From: Desulfatirhabdium butyrativorans DSM 18734
GTDB lineage: Bacteria > Desulfobacterota > Desulfobacteria > Desulfobacterales > Desulfatirhabdiaceae
Length of the DNA: 64,000 bases
Reading direction: 5' to 3'
Assembly (NCBI RefSeq): GCF_000429925.1
Contig: NZ_AUCU01000018.1
Span: forward strand, 52,156 to 116,155
The position numbers and the translations under genes are program-made. Positions 37,598 to 46,447 of the stretch are shown in pieces (position 1 is the stretch's first letter; each line of letters begins with the position of its first letter). The notes under the pieces are model-generated. The model did not search any database and was not told the origin of the DNA. It saw only the letters and a list, made by a program, of their open reading frames with translations.

Positions 37598-38926
37598 ATG
37601 TACGAAAGCCATGTGTTTCAAAGAAGATTGGACAGAAAACTTCCGCTCGCCGTTCAGGCGGAAGGCGTGTGGATTCTGGACGAAACGGGGAAACGCTACC
37701 TGGATGCAAGCGGCGGCCCCATTTGTGTCAATATCGGACATGGGCGAAGCCGTGTAGCTCAGGCGATGGCTGCTCAGGCGGAAAAGCTCGCGTATGTCCA
37801 CGGCACCATGTTCACTTCCGAACCGGTTGAGCGGCTTGCCGGGCGGCTGGCCGCTCATGCGGAAAGAGGAATCGACCGTTTCTATTTCCTGTCGAGCGGC
37901 TCGGAAGCAGTGGAGGCAGCCGTGAAACTGGCCCGCCAGATTCACCTGGCCCGCGGAGATGCTCAACGCCATTGTGTGGTTTCCCGGTGGCATTCCTACC
38001 ACGGGGCTACGCTCGGGGCCCTGTCTGCAACTGGAAAACCCTCCATGCGGGCGCCTTTTCTGCCGATGCTTTCCTCGTCCTTTCACCATATTCCCCCGCC
38101 CTACTGCTACCGGTGCGTGTATGGACTGAGCCCCGATCATTGCGGCATGCGCTGCGCGCAGGCTCTGGAAGAGGCCATTTTGCTGGAAGGCAAGGATTCT
38201 GTTTCGGCCTTTCTTGCAGAAACCATCGGTGGCGCAACCATTGGCGCCATGGTTCCGCCAGCGGATTATTTTCCGATCATCGAATCCATCTGCCGCAAAT
38301 ACAACCTGCTGCTGATTCTCGATGAGGTGATGAGCGGGATGGGAAGGACCGGGAAATGGTTCGGGATGCACCATTACGATGTGAATCCCGACATCATCAC
38401 GTTGGGAAAAGGGCTGAACGGCGGATATGCGGCTTTGTCGGCCGTCGGGTGCAAGACCAAGGATCTCGAAGCGCTCCTCGATCGTTCCGGGAATTTCATT
38501 CATGGTCATACCTTTTCCCATCATGCCGTTGCAGCCGCGGCTTCGCTTGCCGTGGTGGAAATCATGGAAGAAGAGCGCCTCGTCGAGCAGGCCGGGAAAA
38601 TGGGCGCCTATCTGGCTTCCAGACTGAATCGGCTCCTGGATCGACCTCATGTCGGCGATATCCGTGGCATCGGCATGATGCGTGCTGTCGAATTCGTGAA
38701 AGACAAACAAAGCAAGGAGCCATTTTCCAGGGAGGAAAAGGTCACGGAAAGATTGTTCGAACGCCTGATGGCGCATGGAATGATCACTTACAAATGCATC
38801 GGGTTTGTGGGTGGTCGAGGAGACGCCATCATGCTGAGCCCGCCGTATATCGTCACGGAATCCGAAATCGACTGGATCGTCGATACCCTCGAAAAATCCA
38901 TCAGGGAAGTTCTTGAAGCGCAATAG
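37598..38926 (+). CDS. Class III PLP-dependent aminotransferase
   Basis: A 442-residue aminotransferase of fold type I, class III. The PLP phosphate-binding loop is SSGSEAVEAAVKLAR near residue 105, RWHSYHGATLGALSATG follows, the Asp-bearing LLILDEVMSGMGRTGKW lies near 245, and the Schiff-base lysine is in ITLGKGLNGGY near 273. Members move amino groups from omega-amino acids, amines or related molecules to a keto acid. Three extra cysteines (PYCYRCVYGLSPDHC) in the middle are unusual. ATG 37598 is chosen (AGGA 8 bases upstream); a GTG at 37592 is in frame. Its place before an amino-acid-type importer suggests the imported compound is its substrate. Confidence 0.92.
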   Translation: MYESHVFQRRLDRKLPLAVQAEGVWILDETGKRYLDASGGPICVNIGHGRSRVAQAMAAQAEKLAYVHGTMFTSEPVERLAGRLAAHAERGIDRFYFLSSGSEAVEAAVKLARQIHLARGDAQRHCVVSRWHSYHGATLGALSATGKPSMRAPFLPMLSSSFHHIPPPYCYRCVYGLSPDHCGMRCAQALEEAILLEGKDSVSAFLAETIGGATIGAMVPPADYFPIIESICRKYNLLLILDEVMSGMGRTGKWFGMHHYDVNPDIITLGKGLNGGYAALSAVGCKTKDLEALLDRSGNFIHGHTFSHHAVAAAASLAVVEIMEEERLVEQAGKMGAYLASRLNRLLDRPHVGDIRGIGMMRAVEFVKDKQSKEPFSREEKVTERLFERLMAHGMITYKCIGFVGGRGDAIMLSPPYIVTESEIDWIVDTLEKSIREVLEAQ

Positions 38927-38971
38927 CCGCTTGCATTTGGAAACGGCATCATCGGAACAAGGGAGGTTGCC

Positions 38972-40153
38972 ATGAGGAAATGGTCGGTAGTGATCGGTGT
39001 GTGCGTATTGGGTCTTCTCTGCGCGAGCGGAGCGGTTTTGGCGGAAGATACCATCAAGGTGGGCGTTGTCGGGCCGCGCACCGGGGCCGCTGCGGCAACG
39101 GGCACCGCATTTCAGGAAGGGATCAAGATCGCGACCGATTATGTCAATGCACACGGCGGGGTTCTTGGCAAGAAACTGGAAATCATTTTCGAAGACACGG
39201 CGGGCGCTCCCGATGTGGCGGCCAGCGGCTTCGAAAGGTTGGTTACCCGGGACAAGGTCGCCATGGTGCTCGGGGAGAGCCATTCGTCTTCGGCCCTGGC
39301 TGAAATTGAAGTCGCCAACCGATTGAAAATCCCGTTCATCGTTTCGGAAGCCTGGGCGGATCCGATCACCGCAAAGAACTACAAATACGTTTTTCGTGCG
39401 GGCCCATCCAATTCCGGCGTGGTCAATCAAACCATCGCCAAATGGGTCGTGACGGAGAAATTCAAGAAGGCATACATCGTTGCCGAAAACTCCGATTGGG
39501 GCCTCGGCATAGCGGCGCTCACCAAAAAGGCGCTGGATCAGGCGGGTGTTGCCTATGAGTCCATGGTCACCGAGCAAAAGAGTCAGGATCACTATACGGA
39601 ACTGACGAAGATCAAGGAGTACAACCCCGATGTCATTCTTGCCTTTGTCTATGGCACGGGCCTGCATTATTTCGTTGCACAGGCCGGAGAAGTCCAGTTG
39701 ACGCCGAAAGCGATCATTCTCGATGGCGCAGGGCCGCCCAGTATCTGGCCGGATTTCTGGAAAAATGTCGGCAACTATGGCGACAAGGAATGCTTCGTTT
39801 CCTCGATGCATGAAAAAGTCGAGCTGACAAAGCTGGCTACCCAATTTCGAGAAGCCTATGTGAAAGACTTCGGAAAGCAGCCGAGCGATTACAAGTCCCG
39901 TTCCATTTTCGATACGATTCTGATTGCCGCCGATGCGATCAACCGGGCCAAGTCTACAGATGCCGAAAAGCTGGTTCAGGCGCTTGAAGACACCCATTTG
40001 CTGGTCACCCGGGGCGTGGTGCAGTTCGGCAAGCAGGCAGGGGGCCCGGAATACCATCAGTGGATGCCGCCGATGCTGGTCATTCAGTGGCAGAACAAAG
40101 AGCAGGTGGTCATCTATCCGCCCGATGCGGCAACCGGGAAGATGGTTCGCTGA
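38972..40153 (+). CDS. livK: Branched-chain amino acid-type ABC transporter binding protein
   Basis: A 393-residue periplasmic binding protein of the LivK type (peripla_BP_6 fold). Signal peptide MRKWSVVIGVCVLGLLCASG then AVLA. Body marks are IKVGVVGPRTGAAAATGTAF, ATDYVNAHGGVLGKKLEIIF and VLGESHSSSALAEIEVANRL. The serine pair in GESHSSS corresponds to the loop that holds the amino-acid carboxylate in this family. It is the first component of the livKHMGF-type unit. AGGGAGG precedes the start. The ligand need not be a branched-chain amino acid; catabolic-acid and amide binders share this fold. Confidence 0.92.
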   Translation: MRKWSVVIGVCVLGLLCASGAVLAEDTIKVGVVGPRTGAAAATGTAFQEGIKIATDYVNAHGGVLGKKLEIIFEDTAGAPDVAASGFERLVTRDKVAMVLGESHSSSALAEIEVANRLKIPFIVSEAWADPITAKNYKYVFRAGPSNSGVVNQTIAKWVVTEKFKKAYIVAENSDWGLGIAALTKKALDQAGVAYESMVTEQKSQDHYTELTKIKEYNPDVILAFVYGTGLHYFVAQAGEVQLTPKAIILDGAGPPSIWPDFWKNVGNYGDKECFVSSMHEKVELTKLATQFREAYVKDFGKQPSDYKSRSIFDTILIAADAINRAKSTDAEKLVQALEDTHLLVTRGVVQFGKQAGGPEYHQWMPPMLVIQWQNKEQVVIYPPDAATGKMVR

Positions 40154-40229
40154 TTGAAAGCTGTATCCATCGAGTCAACCCGATGGCCCGGCCGTATCCG
40201 GGCCATCACATGATGCATTTCGGCTCCTC

Positions 40230-41087
40230 ATGCTTGCACTCACCATCATGAACGGCATGGTTATGGGCCTGATCTACGCGCTGGCGGCCCTCGGCGTCTC
40301 GCTCGTCGTCGGGATCATGAATGTCGTGAACTTCGCTCATGGCGAACTTTACATCCTGGCGGGATATTTCAGCTTCCTCTTCGCCGATACACTGGGGCTC
40401 CATCCCGCCGTGGCCATTCTTGCCGCTGTGGCTCTGGTGTTTCTCGCCGGCCTTGTCATCGAAGCGGTTTTGATCCGGCCGACCTACGGCAACGACATGT
40501 ATTCGCTGATTCTGACCTTTATTCTTTCCATCGTCCTGCAAAACGCCTACCTGCTGATCTTCGGCCCCTATCCGCGAAAGCCACCGCTCTGGATTCCCGG
40601 CGCGACCAATGTGTTCGGGTTATTTTTCTATGGGAACCAGAGGCTTGCAGCCCTTTTTGCCGGAATCGCCATCATCGTCCTTGTCTTCTACCTGGTGCAC
40701 CGCACCTGGTTCGGCCTCATCATCCGGGCGGCCAGTCAGGACAGGGAGATGGCCCAATGGAACGGTGTCAACACAACCCGGCTGAACATGCTCAGTTTCG
40801 GCCTCGGCTGCGCCCTGGCCGGATCTGCTGGCGTCATCCTTTCTCCGGTTTTTCCGGTTACGCCGACATCCGGCGTTCCCGTTGCACTGACCGCTTTTGT
40901 GGTGGTTGTTCTGGGCGGCATGGGATCGCTGAAAGGATGTGTACTCGGCGGTCTGCTGCTCGGGCTCGTGGAAAATTTCGGGGCAGCCTACCTTTCAACC
41001 GGATACAAGCATATTTTTGGGTTCATCATTCTGATTCTGGTGTTGCTCTTCAAGCCCGCCGGGCTTTTCGGAAGAAAGGAAGCCTGA
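40230..41087 (+). CDS. livH: Branched-chain amino acid-type ABC permease LivH
   Basis: A 285-residue permease with about eight membrane spans. LivH marks include NGMVMGLIYALAALGVSLVV, GIMNVVNFAHGELYILAGY, RAASQDREMAQWNGVNTTRL (the ATPase contact region) and VVVLGGMGSLKGCVLGGLLL. It pairs with the LivM-type protein to carry substrate inward. The following LivM gene is separated by a 569-base repeat-rich stretch, odd for an operon of this kind. Confidence 0.93.
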   Translation: MLALTIMNGMVMGLIYALAALGVSLVVGIMNVVNFAHGELYILAGYFSFLFADTLGLHPAVAILAAVALVFLAGLVIEAVLIRPTYGNDMYSLILTFILSIVLQNAYLLIFGPYPRKPPLWIPGATNVFGLFFYGNQRLAALFAGIAIIVLVFYLVHRTWFGLIIRAASQDREMAQWNGVNTTRLNMLSFGLGCALAGSAGVILSPVFPVTPTSGVPVALTAFVVVVLGGMGSLKGCVLGGLLLGLVENFGAAYLSTGYKHIFGFIILILVLLFKPAGLFGRKEA

Positions 41088-41656
<569 letters not shown>

Positions 41657-42592
41657 TTGAAGGATCGCATGTCTGTCGCGAGCCTGATCGTTTTCGGAGT
41701 TCTTTGCGCCGTTTCGCCGCTGTTTTTCGATGATTACAAGCTGCACATCATCATCGTCAGCCTCTTTTACGTCATGATGGCGGCAAGCTGGAATCTGGTC
41801 GCCGGATATACCGGCCAGGTTTCGTTTGCCCATGCGGCCTTTGCGGGAATCGGCGCCTATACCTCCGGCATATTGGCGGCCAAGCTCGGGATGAATCCCT
41901 GGATCGGCGTTCTCTGCGGTACGGCGGCAGCAGGACTCTTCGGCCTGCTGCTGGGTGTGCTTTGCCTGAAGATGGGCGGCATCTATCTTTCCCTGACGAC
42001 CCTCGGCTTTTCGGAAATTCTGCATATCGTCATCACCAATGAATATGAATGGACAAGGGGCACGATGGGCCTCCAGGTTCCGGGGCTACTGCAGCACTAT
42101 TCCAAAACCGGATATCTGCTGATCATGCTGGTTGCATCGGCTCTCGTGTTGGCTATCGTTCATTGGATCATCCATTCACGGATCGGCCTCAATTTCCGGG
42201 CGGTGCAGAACGATGAAACAGCGGCGGCATCTCTTGGCGTAAACGTCATTCAAATCCGGGTGCTTGCCTTTACCGTTTCCAGCCTCATGGCCGGGCTCGC
42301 CGGTGGATTGTTCGGACACTATCTGTTGCTGATCACCCCGCAGATTCCATCGCTCGATCAGCAATTTCTGGTGCTTTCCATGACCGTCATCGGCGGCATG
42401 GGCTCATTTGTTGGCCCGGTGATCGGCTCGTTTCTGCTGAAAATCCTCTCCGAATACATTCGCTCCTACGGTGAATACCATGTGTTGGCCTTCGGTATCA
42501 TTGCCTTGGTGATGGCCAGATTCGCCCCTCAGGGCATTGTCGGTGTATTCCGCAGGCTGACGTCCGCCAAGCGGATCGCCGAACCGGTATGA
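41657..42592 (+). CDS. livM: Branched-chain amino acid-type ABC permease LivM
   Basis: A 311-residue permease with about nine spans. LivM marks are MMAASWNLVAGYTGQVSFAH, AAFAGIGAYTSGIL, GGIYLSLTTLGFSEILHIVI, RIGLNFRAVQNDETAAASLG (ATPase contact) and TVIGGMGSFVGPVIGSFLL. The start is uncertain: TTG 41657 has GGGAG 7 bases upstream, and ATG 41669 has AAGGA only 4 bases upstream. The long open frame to 41348 runs through repeats and is rejected. It forms the translocator with LivH. Confidence 0.91.
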   Translation: MKDRMSVASLIVFGVLCAVSPLFFDDYKLHIIIVSLFYVMMAASWNLVAGYTGQVSFAHAAFAGIGAYTSGILAAKLGMNPWIGVLCGTAAAGLFGLLLGVLCLKMGGIYLSLTTLGFSEILHIVITNEYEWTRGTMGLQVPGLLQHYSKTGYLLIMLVASALVLAIVHWIIHSRIGLNFRAVQNDETAAASLGVNVIQIRVLAFTVSSLMAGLAGGLFGHYLLLITPQIPSLDQQFLVLSMTVIGGMGSFVGPVIGSFLLKILSEYIRSYGEYHVLAFGIIALVMARFAPQGIVGVFRRLTSAKRIAEPV

Positions 42593-42658
42593 TCCTCGAT
42601 CAATGATTTTTCAACCACCCGCTATGGATGGATCCCCAAGAAACAAGGATGATCGCGC

Positions 42659-43405
42659 ATGTCGCTGTTGGATGCAAGAAACCTGACCCGCCGGTTCGGC
42701 GGGGTGATGGCCCTGAACGGTGTGGATCTGCGCCTGGAAAAAGGTGAAATCATGGGATTGATCGGGCCGAACGGGGCGGGTAAAACGACGTTGTTCAATG
42801 TTCTCGCGGCAGCCCTTCCGCCGAGTTCAGGCAGCATCCGCTTCATGGAAACGGATATTACGGGTTGGCCTTCCTACAAGGTGAGCCGCATGGGCCTGGC
42901 GCGCACCTTTCAGATCACCCGCCCGTTTTCCGAAATGACCTGCCTCGAAAACGTGCTCGTCGGCCTGGTCAACCACCAAAGGGGAGAGCCCATGCAGCGG
43001 CTCGAAGGACGCGCCAGGGAGGCGCTCGACTTTGTCGGGCTCGGGGATCAGATGCAATGGTCTGCCGCCGGGCTCAATCTCATCCAGAAAAAGCGACTCG
43101 AAATCGCCCGGACCATTGCCATTCGACCCGTGCTCCTGCTGCTCGATGAAGTGCTTGGCGGGCTCAACACCCAGGAAATGATGCAGGCCGTTGAGATGAT
43201 CCGATCACTTCGGCAGGAGCTCGATATCACCATCCTCTGGATCGAACATGTGATGGGGGCGATCATGGGTGCTGCAGACCGCATCATCGTGCTGCATCAG
43301 GGGGAGAAGCTGATGGAGGGTGCGCCGGCCGAAGTCGTTCGGGACGATCGGGTGATCGATGCCTATCTGGGGAAAGAGGGGGGCGGCTTGCATGCTCAGC
43401 ATTGA
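42659..43405 (+). CDS. livG: Branched-chain amino acid-type ABC ATPase LivG
   Basis: A 248-residue ATPase. Walker A is GPNGAGKTT near residue 37, the Q-loop is in ARTFQITRPFSEMTCLENVL (a LivG hallmark), Walker B is LLLLDEVLGGLN and the switch histidine is in WIEHVMGAIM. The signature helix reads AAGLNLIQKKRLEIARTI, lacking the usual LSGGQ; many LivG proteins deviate here (for example LPYGDQRR), so function is still expected. The gene overlaps livF by 14 bases. Confidence 0.94.
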   Translation: MSLLDARNLTRRFGGVMALNGVDLRLEKGEIMGLIGPNGAGKTTLFNVLAAALPPSSGSIRFMETDITGWPSYKVSRMGLARTFQITRPFSEMTCLENVLVGLVNHQRGEPMQRLEGRAREALDFVGLGDQMQWSAAGLNLIQKKRLEIARTIAIRPVLLLLDEVLGGLNTQEMMQAVEMIRSLRQELDITILWIEHVMGAIMGAADRIIVLHQGEKLMEGAPAEVVRDDRVIDAYLGKEGGGLHAQH

Positions 43406-44090
43406 TCGAATCGATGTCTTTCGTGGGGAAACGCAGATTCTCTGGGATGTCTCCCTGGAAATCCAGGCAGGCGAGCGGGTGGCCATCCTCGGAAGCAACG
43501 GCGCCGGCAAATCGACCCTGATCCAGACCATCATGGGATCCTTACCGGTCCGAAAGGGAGCGATCCGCTTTCACGAAAAGCCGATTTCGGGAAAAAAGCC
43601 GTTTGAGATCGTTCAGTTGGGTCTTTCCCTGGCGCCGGAAGGAAGGCATATCTACAAAGACATGACCGTATGGGACAATCTGTCGATGGGCGCCTACCCC
43701 AAGAGGGGAAGAAAGCACATGGAACAGACGCGCAGCCGGGTCTTTTCTCTCTTTCCCATCCTGGAGAAACGCAAAGACCAGATCGGCTCGACCCTCTCGG
43801 GGGGCGAGCAGCAGATGCTGACCATCGGCAGGGCACTGATGAGCGAACCGGAGCTGCTCTTGATCGACGAGCTTTCACTGGGCCTGGCCCCCTTGATCAC
43901 CCGTGAAATTTACCGAATCCTGGACGAGCTCACGGACATGACGATTCTCTATGTCGAGCAGAACGTCGATCTGGCGCTTCGCCACGCCCGGCGGGCGTAC
44001 ATCATGGAAAGCGGCCGCATCACCCGTAGCGGTCTTTCAAAGGATTTGATGGGCGATGCCGAAATCCGGCGGGCGTATTTGGGGATGTAA
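43392..44090 (+). CDS. livF: Branched-chain amino acid-type ABC ATPase LivF
   Basis: A 232-residue ATPase, standard for LivF. Walker A is GSNGAGKST near residue 36, the LivF-typical LSLAPEGRHIYKDMTVWDNL follows, the signature is LSGGEQQMLTIGRAL, and Walker B is LLLIDELSLGLAP. The histidine of the switch region is replaced in the motif LYVEQNVDLAL, as is usual for LivF. It completes the importer. ATG 43392 is inside the end of livG. Confidence 0.95.
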   Translation: MLSIDRIDVFRGETQILWDVSLEIQAGERVAILGSNGAGKSTLIQTIMGSLPVRKGAIRFHEKPISGKKPFEIVQLGLSLAPEGRHIYKDMTVWDNLSMGAYPKRGRKHMEQTRSRVFSLFPILEKRKDQIGSTLSGGEQQMLTIGRALMSEPELLLIDELSLGLAPLITREIYRILDELTDMTILYVEQNVDLALRHARRAYIMESGRITRSGLSKDLMGDAEIRRAYLGM

Positions 44091-44101
44091 TTCATAATCT
44101 C

Positions 44102-44253
44102 GTGCCTGAACGGAAACGCCTTACTCCCGGCCGCTGCATGGGAGATTCCGTTGAAAGCCGCAATCCTGTCTTTTCAGTAGATTCTGGACCCCTCCTGCCA
44201 GGGGCAGGATTTCGCCGGGGTGACGAAATCGGCCGGTTTTGCAATTGGCTCAT
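44102..44253. repeat. Repeat arms between livF and the dynamin-like gene
   Basis: TGCCTGAACGGAAACGCC (44103-44120) is a CGTTCAG-family arm, and GGTTTTGCAATTGGCTCAT (44235-44253) matches the end of the 122-bp element at 15212-15333. The right arm reaches the 3' end of the convergent GTPase gene. Confidence 0.55.
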
Positions 44254-46013
44254 GATGAAGATCCAGACAGGTTCGAGAGCATTGCTTCGAATTCCTGTTT
44301 GATGCCGTCCAGATGTTGGATGTTTTGGGAGAGCTCAGCCACTTCCGCTTCGATGCTGCCGCCGTGTGTTTTTTTCCGTTCATGGGCCGATTCCATGGCG
44401 CCCTTGGTTGCAGCCACGGTTTCATCGAGCCGTTCCGTAATCTTCCGGGCGAAATGGGCAAAGGAAATGTTGAGGTTCTGCAGCATGGACCAGCGGATAT
44501 TTTCCACATTCCGGCGCACCAGCTCCTCCAGTCGCTGATCGATGGATTTGAGCATGGGAAGCGGGTCGGTGTTCCATGTGTTCAAGACCCAATAGGGTTT
44601 TCTTTTCAGTTCCAGCGCCTCATCCCGCGACATCGGCCGATAGGGGATCTGAAACAGATCGGCTGCCGTATGGCGCAGCGTTTCGATCAATTGGTTCAGG
44701 CGATCATCGTGGGGCGCCAGGCACTCCAGCAAGCGAGCCTTGGTCATTTCGTTGAGTTCTGCCTGCTTTTGCGCAAAATATTCGGGAATGCTCTCCGCCC
44801 AGGCGTCCTGAATGCTCTTCTGGGCGGATTTTCCGAATCGTCGGATACTGCTCTGGTTCATGATGTCCTTGAGCACTTTCGTGGCTTCCTCCCGCAACGC
44901 CTGTGCCTGTTCTTCCAGAAAGGCGAGCATCCGCCGCTTGTCGCCTTCGAGAACATCCTGAATCAGATTCCGCTCGCGTGAGGCCTGTTTCAGTGTGTGC
45001 TCGAAGAGGGTGATTTTCTCCTGCAATTCCTTCTGGGGAAGTTTCAATGCCTGCAGCGAAATGGTCGACTCCATCAGTGAGGATTCGATTTCGCCGATGG
45101 TGCGCAGGCAAATGGCATGGGAAAGCGCCTGGAACTTTTCCTTGGCCAGATACTCCACCAGAAACCGCTCCAGCTCGGCCATACCGCTGGTTTCCCATGC
45201 GTCCTGCCTGCCCTGATCCCTGCCTTCGATGGCCGTCCTGGCGGAAATACAGAAGATCGAGCTGTTGGCATGGGCGCAACCGTGTTCGCAGAGCGTTTTT
45301 TCATAGAATGCCAGGGCCTGTTTCCGTTCAGAATCGTTCAGGTAATCGATCTTGCTCAACACATAGAAAAGCCGGGGAACTTTTTTCCGGACCTCAACCA
45401 GAAAGTCCAGTTCGACTTCAGTGATGGGCGGATCGGCGGAAACCAGGAAAAGCGCCGCATCGCATTGTTCGAGAAAATCGAGGGTCGCCTGGGTGTTGTG
45501 TTTGTAGGTGGAGCCGATACCGGGGGTATCGATCAAGACGACGCCGCCGGCCAGAATCTTGGCCGGTAAATAGACCGTTACTTCCTGGACGCCGAGCCGG
45601 TTTTTCGGATTCCCCTCTTCCGTGACGTATCGGGCTAAAAAAGCGCTCCGTTCGGCCGTCGAGCTGCCAGAAAACGTCTCGGGCTCCTGTTTTCCCTGAA
45701 ACGTTACGGCAACCCGGGGAGGGGTCCCGTATTGCAGGAAGGTGGGGGCGGCGGTCAACGGAATGACGGCAATGGGCAAAATGGGCTCACCGACCAACGC
45801 ATTTAGCAGTGTGCTCTTTCCCCGCTTGAATTGTCCCAGTACGGCCAGATGAAACCGGCCGTCCAGAAAGCGCTGCTGCAGATCGTCGAGTTTTTCGACA
45901 TGACGGGCGAATCCTGTCCCCAATTTGCCGGTTGCCGCTTTGGCGCGATCAAGCAAGGCGGACAACGACCGCTCCGATTCCCTGGTCTCCGTTTTGTCGC
46001 TGGTGTTGTACAT
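44250..46013 (-). CDS. Dynamin-like GTPase
   Basis: A 587-residue large GTPase. The P-loop is LGQFKRGKSTLLN near residue 60, G3 is LIDTPGIGSTYKHN near 165, and G4 is the variant VLSKIDYL near 220 where NKxD or TKxD is usual. Long helical regions follow (about 290-440 and 500-587), rich in charged residues and typical of bacterial dynamin-like proteins that bind or remodel membranes; no clear membrane span is present. Many bacterial dynamins come in pairs, but no second copy is nearby. ATG 46013 has AGGAG 6 bases upstream; a GTG at 46043 is the alternative. Confidence 0.88.
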   Translation of the reverse strand: MYNTSDKTETRESERSLSALLDRAKAATGKLGTGFARHVEKLDDLQQRFLDGRFHLAVLGQFKRGKSTLLNALVGEPILPIAVIPLTAAPTFLQYGTPPRVAVTFQGKQEPETFSGSSTAERSAFLARYVTEEGNPKNRLGVQEVTVYLPAKILAGGVVLIDTPGIGSTYKHNTQATLDFLEQCDAALFLVSADPPITEVELDFLVEVRKKVPRLFYVLSKIDYLNDSERKQALAFYEKTLCEHGCAHANSSIFCISARTAIEGRDQGRQDAWETSGMAELERFLVEYLAKEKFQALSHAICLRTIGEIESSLMESTISLQALKLPQKELQEKITLFEHTLKQASRERNLIQDVLEGDKRRMLAFLEEQAQALREEATKVLKDIMNQSSIRRFGKSAQKSIQDAWAESIPEYFAQKQAELNEMTKARLLECLAPHDDRLNQLIETLRHTAADLFQIPYRPMSRDEALELKRKPYWVLNTWNTDPLPMLKSIDQRLEELVRRNVENIRWSMLQNLNISFAHFARKITERLDETVAATKGAMESAHERKKTHGGSIEAEVAELSQNIQHLDGIKQEFEAMLSNLSGSSS

Positions 46014-46251
46014 GGCATTCTCCTGGAAAAAGGTTTTTCCCACTCAGGCATTGCGGCAGACAATCCCTTCAGCCATGGGACGGCTTCCGGCACAAAAAAA
46101 CCGCCATTGGATTCCGGGAAGACCTGCCAACGAACATATTGTCGGTAGGAGTCATCAGCCGAATCCAGGCGGTTAAGAAGGGAACTCCATCCCTTTTCCG
46201 GAACATTTTACGGAATTCCGGATCGATAATGCAAGGAGAAATGTCGTATTC

Positions 46252-46342
46252 AGTGTCTGAACGGAAAACCCCTATTCGGAGCAGGGCGCCGCCTGCCCTC
46301 CGGTTCAGGTTGTACCCAAAACGGGTTTTCCGTTCAGGCACT
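46252..46342. repeat. CGTTCAG inverted-repeat element, complete copy
   Basis: A 91-bp unit with arms AGTGTCTGAACGGAAAACCC (46252-46271) and GGGTTTTCCGTTCAGGCACT (46323-46342), differing at one base. The centre contains CTATTCGGAGCAGGGCGCCG. It is the best-preserved copy of a family also seen at 14631-14662, 15343-15421, 41151-41170 and 41397-41430. The remainder of the 46014-46447 gap shows no gene. Confidence 0.8.
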
Positions 46343-46447
46343 ATTTACGACAACGGAAAAATTTTGACCTGATTGAAGGATCGGGGATAGAATGGTAAAG
46401 AATATTCATATCGATTCTGACAACCGCTTGCTATCAGGATACAGCCC

